64,000 bases of DNA from Cristatella mucedo (Eukaryota; Bryozoa; Phylactolaemata; Cristatellidae), in NCBI GenBank assembly GCA_009760855.2, contig WPIO01000001.1:21170501-21234500 (forward strand). Reading direction: 5' to 3'. Shown one piece after another: positions 56,891-64,000 of this stretch (position 1 is the first letter of the stretch; every line of letters begins with the position of its first letter). The notes under the pieces were generated by a model, which was not told the DNA's origin, did not search any database, and worked only from the letters and a program-made list of their open reading frames with translations. The translations under genes were made by a program, and so were the position numbers.

Positions 56891-57046
56891 GTCTTAGCAC
56901 GGAGGGTATGGTGGACGAGCTTCACGACCGCGCGGTGGCGGGTTTGAGTCGTGCAGTGGGCGATTCTTTATCGCCCACTGCACGAGGCGACGGCAGCCGT
57001 ACACGCTCTTCTGCCGCTATACAAATGAGGCTGTTATATCAGCTAA
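56891..57046 (+). mobile_element. SINE I copy with perfect 16-bp hairpin
   Basis: Decayed head (GGTATGGTGGACGAGC), B box GGCGGGTTTGAGTC, then the hairpin TCGTGCAGTGGGCGAT / ATCGCCCACTGCACGA (56949-56985, 5-nt loop), and tail CCGCTATACAAATGAGGCTG, TTATATCAGCTAA. Confidence 0.9.
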
Positions 57047-57074
57047 GCTTTTTTGTCGAAGAGCTTCACGGTCT

Positions 57075-57091
57075 GTCTCCAGAGGGCGCTA
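57075..57091 (+). promoter_or_regulatory. CTCF-like motif
   Basis: GTCTCCAGAGGGCGCTA matches the core CCASNAGRKGGCGC pattern and about 14 of 17 consensus positions. It lies 29 bp after a SINE I tail. Function is inferred from motif only. Confidence 0.3.
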
Positions 57092-57442
57092 CTAGTTCTA
57101 GAGGGATGCTTAACGGGCATTTCATACCGAACCCCTTCACACCTCTCGCTGCGAGCTGTTTTCTGAGGAGGAGGAGGGGACAGCGGGACTCTCGGTTTAC
57201 AAATTGATAGAAAATGTAACTGTTCACATCAGCACTCTGGGCCCCTACACGGCGACGGCCTGCGACTTCCAGCTGCAGCAGCAGCAGAGTGCTGCCGCAG
57301 AGAGCCGCCTTTGGGCGTTTGGCCTTAGGACATCAGGACCCCTCAGCCGCTCAGTCGCTTCGAGCCAATGCTCGCGCGTATGGGACCGCGGTGTGTCTGC
57401 TGAGCCTGTAGCCGCTGCCTCTTCCTTGACGAATAACAATTA
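57092..57442. other. No gene recognised
   Basis: Contains GGAGGAGGAGGGG near 57167 and CAGCAGCAGCAG near 57275. No gene seen. Confidence 0.4.
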
Positions 57443-57495
57443 TAGTGACGAAATGCATTTGCATAGCACCCGCAGAGAGCTTAGTCTCGTTCAAT
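57443..57495 (-). mobile_element. LINE A/SINE II-type 3' tail fragment
   Basis: On the + strand: TTGCATAGCACCCGCAGAGA, GCTTAGTCTCGTTCAATGG, the reverse of the terminal stem-loop. Confidence 0.6.
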
Positions 57496-57849
57496 GGAAC
57501 CTACCATACGCTGTACAGGAGGCGGAAGGAGCAGGAAGGCGGATCTCGTGGGTGCCTAGCATGAGGAGGAGGAGAAGTACGGCGAGTGAGGGGCCACCGC
57601 CAGGCTTCAGAAGTCAGTAACTCAAACGATTGAACACGAATCATGCTCGTAGAATCTCGGAAGGTCTGCCGGCTCTCGCGGATACAATGTGCTTCAGCAG
57701 AAGGGGCAACTGCCTGACTTATTGCTTTGATTGAGTTAGAAGCTATTATGCTTGCCTGCCGGAATGCGAAAGTTTGCAAAGCCATACACCGTACAGCACA
57801 GTAAGCAATAGACCCCTATCCATAAATGCCTCGATTGCGCTAGCCCGTC

Positions 57850-58245
57850 GGCATTGGAATTGTCTCCTTCGTACCTAGCTGAACTGCTGCATCAGTTTCA
57901 GCCTCTTCGCACCCTCAGGTCCTGTGTGGACAATAAATTAGCTGTCCCATTCCTCCGCTTAAGGACCGTTGGCGACAGCTTTCTCTCTGCAGATCCTAGA
58001 CTGTGGAACTCACTTCCATAATCTTTATCCAACGACAACTACTCTCCTGCTGCCGACTGTGGCACATCAATTTGAGCCATCCTGAGCTGCTACTGCCATG
58101 CTACTAACTTCCAAGACTGCCCTTTTGACTCAGCTATGCTTCCCACTTTCTCTTTGTTTTGTATGATGAAGTCCATTGGCTACCGAATGGTGAAAGCAGC
58201 TTAGGCTCTACGTGTACTAAAGAAAGCTGTCCTGCGTAACATCCA
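57850..58245 (+). mobile_element. LINE B 3' fragment
   Basis: Encodes LSPSYLAELLHQFQPLRTLR, SCVDNKLAVPFLRLRTVGD, then a frameshift and DPRLWNSLP. Its 3' UTR (CATTGGCTACCGAATG, CTGTCCTGCGTAAC) parallels 9690-9760 reversed. The pentanucleotide tail is absent. Confidence 0.88.
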
Positions 58246-58987
<742 letters not shown>

Positions 58988-59329
58988 CTCTCTATCTCGG
59001 TAGCCCCCTCCATTGCAGCCAGATAGCTCCGGAAAAGGCTGCGAGCTTCCAAGGTGGCTGAAGCCTCGCAGCTCCTCTCCGGAAGCCCGGATAGCCCCCC
59101 AGAAAGGATTATCGGGACTCCTTAGGTGGGCTGAATGGCAATTCTGGTTCAAGTGTCTTGAACGGCCGTAAATTTTGTCTGGCCACGCCCCGCCTCTTCA
59201 ACCAGACGTATGGGCCAAGCATAGCACCAGACCTAACAGCCAACCGCTAGTGGGGCTTCAGCCCAACTAGCAGACGGCTAATTCAATAGCATAAAAGCCT
59301 AATAAATATTTATGTATAGATATAAATAT
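58988..59329. other. No gene; small hairpin at 59246-59271
   Basis: GCTAGTGGGGCT, loop TC, AGCCCAACTAGC: 11 of 12 pairs. Nothing else recognised. Confidence 0.5.
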
Positions 59330-59425
59330 TTAAAAAGCACCGGAAGTGCCTTAGCTGCTATCAGCCCCCCCCCCACCATCCACCGGGTAATTAATGGATT
59401 GCCTGCTGCAGAACGCAAACCTACG
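59330..59425 (-). mobile_element. SINE I fragment, decayed
   Basis: On the + strand: GTGCCTTAGCTGCTATCAGC, ATGGATTGCCTGCTGCAGAA, CGCAAACCTACGATG, in the order of the reverse SINE I (internal block, hairpin, B box). Abuts the 5' truncation of LINE A. Confidence 0.5.
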
Positions 59426-60092
59426 ATGTCAGCATGTGCGATCAGGCGATTGCAGCTGGTGCAAAACTCTGCAGCTAGGCTTGTCTGTCGTGAGCGTCGC
59501 AGTTGCCACATTACTCCACTTCTCGCCGACCTGCACTGGCTACCAGTCAAGCAACGGATTGACTTCAAGGTTTTGTCGCTCACTTTTAGGTCCTTTCATT
59601 TTATGGCTCCAGCCTATCTCTCCGATATACTCCCCCATCAGGCCAAGCATCGTACCACCCGCTTTTCGGAATCCAACAGTCTACAAATACCTCGTACAAA
59701 CCTTAAATCCTTTGGAGACCGTGCATTTAGTTCGTATGCTCCCAAAGCCTGGAACTTCTTCCCGACCTGCGTCAGAACATCCTCTGACCTGACCACATTT
59801 AAAAGGAACTTAAAAACACCTATTTAGGACAGCATTTAGTGGGTCCCTGTGATTCGTCCTTCGTGTGCTTATGCGTGCTGACACTGTGCATGCTGCCACT
59901 AACCACATTTGCATGCTGACCCTTTGCATGTCACCCCTAGCCATATTATTCATTTTGTTTGTTTTCCAAGCACGATTCTACTTACCATTCAATTGCATTT
60001 CCCTTAGCAGCAAATGTAAAGCGCCTAGAAAGAGATTGTTCTCTGAGGGTGCTTTATCAAGTGCATTATTATTATTATTATTATGTCGGTCA
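59426..60092 (+). mobile_element. LINE A copy, ORF2 C-terminus, 3' UTR and tail
   Basis: The frame is open from CAIRRLQLVQNSAARLVCRE to the ORF2 stop at 59825-59827, about 130 codons: ADLHWLPVKQRIDFKVLSLT, APAYLSDILPHQAKHRTTRF, KSFGDRAFSSYAPKAWNF, FKRNLKTPI. The full 3' UTR, the stem-loop (one AAG lost) and an ATT tail follow. This is the best reference here for the uninterrupted LINE A 3' end. Confidence 0.94.
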
Positions 60093-60302
60093 TGAAGTGC
60101 AAGCACCTCAATCCTGAGCCTTTAAGAGTCTTTAGATCGAGGATAATGGCTGTGAAATTTGCCTAGCACGTAATGCCGCGTGCAGGCCCTCCCCCCGAGA
60201 CGCCTCGGTATGAGGCACTGAGAATCGAGGTTCGGCCTTCTTGGTTACAGGTATACGATTACGCGTAGTACAGATCCGATCGGTCCTGTCATTACTTCTT
60301 TT

Positions 60303-60545
60303 AATAAGAATATGATAATAATAGCAATAGGTCATTTGCATAGCACTTTGAGAGAACTCTATCTCTATAAAGGCACTTTCCTACTCGCGGCAAGTGACTC
60401 AATAACCAGGGGTTAATGGCACGCAAGCTATCGAGCTTACAAAAGCAAGCAAGTATCGCGCTTTGTTGGCCAGCATGCTCGGGCAAACATAAAGATACTC
60501 GTGACCACCGTAAGAATCTGGCTAGTTGCATGCACTGAATCCAGT
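60303..60545 (-). mobile_element. LINE D 3' UTR and tail
   Basis: On the + strand: AATATGATAATAATAGC tail, GCATAGCACTTTGAGAGAAC, CTCTATCTCTATAAAGGCAC, then UTR with CAATAACCAGGGGTTAATGG and ACAAAAGCAAGCAAGTATCG, matching the order at 29712-29960. Confidence 0.75.
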
Positions 60546-60585
60546 GGTATACCGAAGGGAAGGGGCATAAGTCCCCGGGCGGATC

Positions 60586-60628
60586 GGGGGGGGGGTGGAG
60601 GGAGGTGGATCGGGGGGGGGGGGAGGGA
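60586..60628 (+). repeat. G-rich tract (G-quadruplex-capable)
   Basis: GGATC followed by a G run, GTGGAGGGAGGT, then GGATC and a second G run and GAGGG: an approximate tandem duplication with many runs of three or more G. Confidence 0.85.
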
Positions 60629-61020
60629 GCCAAATGGCTGCCTAATACTTTTGATAAAAAATGCATATATTTAGTGAAGATATTTCTGGGCACTGAGTTA
60701 ATTATAATCACTTACATTATACAAAATTTTAGTTCAATTGAAATTCTTGAATAAAAAGTAGGCACCGTCTGTGTAGTTCTTCTCCGGGCACAGAATATCC
60801 TAGGATCGCCACTGACGGAATCATGCACCAGCACGCACACAAATCGCACGTGACTGAAAAAGACAGGTGGACTGTTGGAAAAGAAAGCTGACCGTGACAG
60901 AGGAGACTGTCTTTAGCTGAGACTTCCGGGCCAACAGCAGTGGCCGAAGTGGAAGGGTCGGCGGTTTTTCTTCGCACGCATCCAGGCAGTGTCACTTCAG
61001 ATTCGTTTCTCATCGTGGCT
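60629..61020. other. No gene recognised
   Basis: Nothing recognised. Confidence 0.4.
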
Positions 61021-61021
61021 C

Positions 61022-61086
<65 letters not shown>

Positions 61087-61114
61087 TCTCTGTCTCTCCC
61101 TCTCTTTGTCTCTG

Positions 61115-61188
<74 letters not shown>

Positions 61189-61192
61189 ACTC
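61021..61192. repeat. (CT)n with TTTGTCTCTGTCTC blocks
   Basis: Pyrimidine tract of 172 bp with two short duplicated TCTTTGTCTCTGTCTCTC blocks (about 61081-61118). Confidence 0.95.
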
Positions 61193-62594
61193 ATTCTAAG
61201 CAGCACAGCCTCCTGACGCTCGCGTCTTTTTCTGCCTCGTCTCTTTCCCTTCGTGTCCGTCTTGCAAAGCTACGCATCGCCATACATTCGCCGGCCATCT
61301 GTCGATCTCATCTCTTCCGGCGCTAACCTACTGCCGGCACGCTCTCTCGTGTATCACTCTTCCATTCGGAGCGCTGCTCCTTGAGTGGCGCTTGTCGAAA
61401 AAGCTCGATAAAAAAGGTCGACAAGGCCGTTCTGCTGACGTCGCATTTCCAGACGCGCGCCGAAGCGACACAGCGCTTGCAAAGCTCCTTAGAGCAAAGA
61501 CCCTGGAGCTAGCGCTCGACCTCCTTCCGACGGCGCTCGCAGCCATCGCGCTTCTCCCTCTTTCCTCCTCCACCCCGACCCTCCGCTACCGCCAATCTTT
61601 CAAGCGGCCGAGTGGTAAGCCGAGAGGCTTCCCGGCCGTTCGGCGGCGGCGGCAGGGGGCGTGCACGAGTCACGTCGCTGAGAGCGCTTTCGCCGAGAGC
61701 GCAGGCCGCTGCGCTGCTGAGCATCCGCTCTACTCACTCGCGGTCGCTCGAGGTAGCGGCCCTGCGGTCACGGCCGAGCTGCAGCTTCTGACGTCCCGGC
61801 GAAGTGCGCTTAGCCTTCGCGATCGCCTGTGCGCCGCTGTCGCCGCCGGCGTAAATAATGCAGCTAGCTAGGCGCGTGGCGCCGCATTCACTCGGATTGT
61901 AGCGATCGAGTCCGTTCGTGAAAGGGTGGCGCAAGCACCTCGGTGTCGGGCTTTGAGAGCAAAGCAGCGCTACAATGTACACGGTAAATAAGCGCAAACA
62001 AGTCTATATATCAAGCGCAGCCCTTTGAAACTCTTCTCGCCGGTTCAAGCTGGCGCTCTCGTTAAACGGCGGCGCACGCCGCCATCCGATGCAGGCGATC
62101 CGTCCGACGAGGTGCGGGACGGTAAAGAGCGCTCGTTTTGTTTGGCGTCTTTTTTTCGGCGGGACAGAGCGAATGATTTGTCGTTACGTCAAAAGGAAGG
62201 CGCTCGACGAGAATAACCATCTCTTAGTGGCGCCCTCCTCAAGTTCACTTAAAGTAAAAGGAGCGCCCGTTGCCAAGGTCTCGGAGGATTTCCTTGTGCA
62301 AGCGGGCCGCAGCTATAGGTGGCAAGCCGTGCGCGAAAAACGTGCGTTACACGGAATGCAGGGCGAAATAGAAGGCCGGGTGAATCTTTTCGTATTGGCA
62401 CGATGCATTTATTTTTTAATGACTACACGTTGATAACCTCACTCTCGTGAGTCAGACGCAAAGGCATCCTTAGCGCGTAATATCGACGCCATATTTAGTT
62501 AAATTCTTATTTGACTACCGAGGGATAGAAGCCCGGCAGAATCTGATGCAGCCATCCACGGGAGAAGCTACGGAATCGGCTACCTCACCAATAA
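61193..62594. other. No gene recognised; CpG-rich
   Basis: CpG-rich from about 61330 to 61870 and again near 62040-62130. Open frames of up to 159 codons (61392-61871) show no recognisable motif. A CpG island or first exon of an unseen gene is possible but unsupported. Confidence 0.35.
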
Positions 62595-62720
62595 TCATAA
62601 TAACAATACAAAATGTATTATTACTATTATTATTCCTCAGAGAACATAATCTCTTTCTAGGCACTGTACATATAATGTAAAGGAATTACGATCACACGGT
62701 TAGTGGGCTTTAACTGGGAA
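62595..62720 (-). mobile_element. LINE A 3' end fragment
   Basis: On the + strand: ATTATTACTATTATTATTCC tail, TCAGAGAACATAATCTCTTT, CTAGGCACTGTACATATAAT, then AAAGGAATTACGATCACACG, GTTAGTGGG of the UTR. The terminal GGCGC arm is lost. Confidence 0.82.
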
Positions 62721-63657
62721 TGGCAACTGCACGAACCTTGCAGGTGCGAGACATTGCCGCCCGCCACCGAGATCGGCGATCGCTGATTCGCGAGGAGCAT
62801 CACCGCAACGAAACACACCGAAACGCACGCTCCATGCGGCCGAATGCACGTCGCGCTAGCACCAGTGAGACGTGCACCCGGCCGAGCAGTCGTTGGTAAG
62901 GCATCGTACGCTCCTTGAAACCGCCGAAACCCACAGACGCCGTCTTGGAACGTACGCACGCTCTTCTATTCACGATAGCGCCGCCCAAAAGCGAGCATTT
63001 GTGAACCGAGCGATAGAAGCCTGCGCGCGTGAAGCGGTGGCGGGCCGCGCCATAAGGTGAGAGAGCTTCTAGAATCGATAGACAATATTGTCGCGCTCTG
63101 CCATGGCCGTTGCGTGGCGAGGCCGCGGTCGCCTTCGAAGACCGCTCGGCCTCGCCGCCACAACGGAACGCGAAACCGTATGCCTTTGAGTGTGCACGTG
63201 CGCTGACGTCAAATGCTCTCTGTCCTCGAGTGCTGAGTGCGCCGCCTAACGACGATCGAGAGCAGCGTCGCGGAACGAAGAGCGCACTGAATGACGTGTG
63301 TCTGCCGCTTTGGCGACCTCGAGCAATGCTGACGCGCCGCTCAGACGACGGCAGCATTAGCTCAGCGGTGCCTAGTCAAGCTCGGCGGCTTCCAAAGCGA
63401 CAGTAGCCGAAGCGTACAATCGTGCGAAGCGCATGTCAAGCGGTGGGCGTCACTCGGACCCGCTCACGCCGCCCGAACGTTGTGCCATCTTAGCAAGCGC
63501 GGTCAGGAGCTGGGGTGAGCGGGCCATGGCCTCCACTCGGACCTATGCGAATAGACCGCCCTTCACCTTCCTGCGACTAGCTGAGCTTTTAAAGGTCTAG
63601 GTACGGCCCCTCTTTGGCTATATGCTGTCGGCGACTATACCAGCGAGTGGATGTAAC
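62721..63657. other. No gene recognised; CpG-rich
   Basis: CpG-rich, with a 185-codon minus frame (62800-63357) and overlapping + frames, Arg/Ala/Ser-rich and without family motifs. Not called as genes. Confidence 0.35.
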
Positions 63658-63770
63658 CGGAGTAAGTAAAGTAGTAATAGTAGAAATAGTAGTAGTAAGT
63701 AAAGTAGTAATAGTAATAAGTAGAGTAATAAATGAATAGTTCATTAGTAGAGCGCCCTGAGAGAACATAA
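63658..63770 (-). mobile_element. AGT-rich tract and LINE A-type tail fragment
   Basis: GTAAGTAAAGTAGTAATAGT-type repeats (63660-63738) run into TAGAGCGCCCTGAGAGAACA (the reverse of the LINE A 3' end). The trinucleotide tract is probably an expanded LINE tail. Confidence 0.65.
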
Positions 63771-64000
63771 ATATATTGGGCCAAAGCAGTGAGCAGCATG
63801 TCGAGCCGCGTCGTCTCTTCACGGGCGAAATGCCCAGTACTGCAGTGACATAGACTGCTATTACCTTGCCGCAGTGGCACAAGCACAGCGGCATGCTCAC
63901 TAAGGGCGGCTTCCTTTGGGAAACCGCTGCGTAAAGCCTGGTCTAGATGAGACTCTTGCTTCCTACCAGCTCGGGAGTCTTACTACGGTCGTCCGGTTAG

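Overview
The window is eukaryotic and metazoan. It contains one clearly supported protein gene, split by long introns, in a background of non-LTR retrotransposon remnants, tRNA-derived SINEs, a decayed DNA transposon and long microsatellites. No operons, bacterial genes or CRISPR arrays are visible. The gene is the single KLF6/KLF7-type (Drosophila luna-type) Krueppel-like factor, so an invertebrate is likely. I cannot name the species; the sparse gene content suggests a fairly large, repeat-rich genome.

The KLF6/7 gene lies on the + strand. Exon 1 (20443-20544, 34 codons) follows a GC-rich promoter-like region with a perfect CRE. Intron 1 is 14.1 kb and begins with about 2 kb of CpG-rich sequence. 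Exon 2 (34655-35624) carries the acidic and low-complexity activation region and zinc finger 1. Intron 2 is 3.8 kb. Exon 3 (39393-39628) carries zinc fingers 2 and 3 and a 21-residue C-terminal tail absent from vertebrate KLF6/7. A polyadenylation signal lies at 40404. The predicted protein is 435 residues. Both introns hold repeats, including a 28-bp-stem hairpin and a 218-bp CT tract in intron 2.

The 5' flank (1-20 kb) holds a LINE with endonuclease and reverse transcriptase remnants (470-2960, minus) abutting a dead hAT transposase of the DUF4371/ZMYM type (2961-5100, minus). It also holds a 690-bp CT microsatellite, a LINE B fragment with an open 340-codon frame (9687-10709, minus), scattered SINEs and a perfect 16-bp GC-rich hairpin at 9256.

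The 3' flank (40-64 kb) has a LINE A copy split by a LINE B insertion (42595-44985), more LINE and SINE pieces, and GC-rich stretches at 54.7-55.1 kb and 61.3-63.5 kb with no recognisable gene.

Repeat families named here: LINE A (L2/CR1-like, ATT-type tail), LINE B (related, pentanucleotide tail), LINE C (two 3' fragments) and LINE D (two fragments). SINE I is a tRNA-like head plus an internal hairpin plus a tail ending near GTTAAATCAGCTA. SINE II is a tRNA-like head plus a tail nearly identical to the LINE A 3' stem-loop. Repeat E is a short TG...CA-bounded element in three copies. SINE II is therefore probably mobilised by LINE A. No LINE sharing the SINE I tail was seen.
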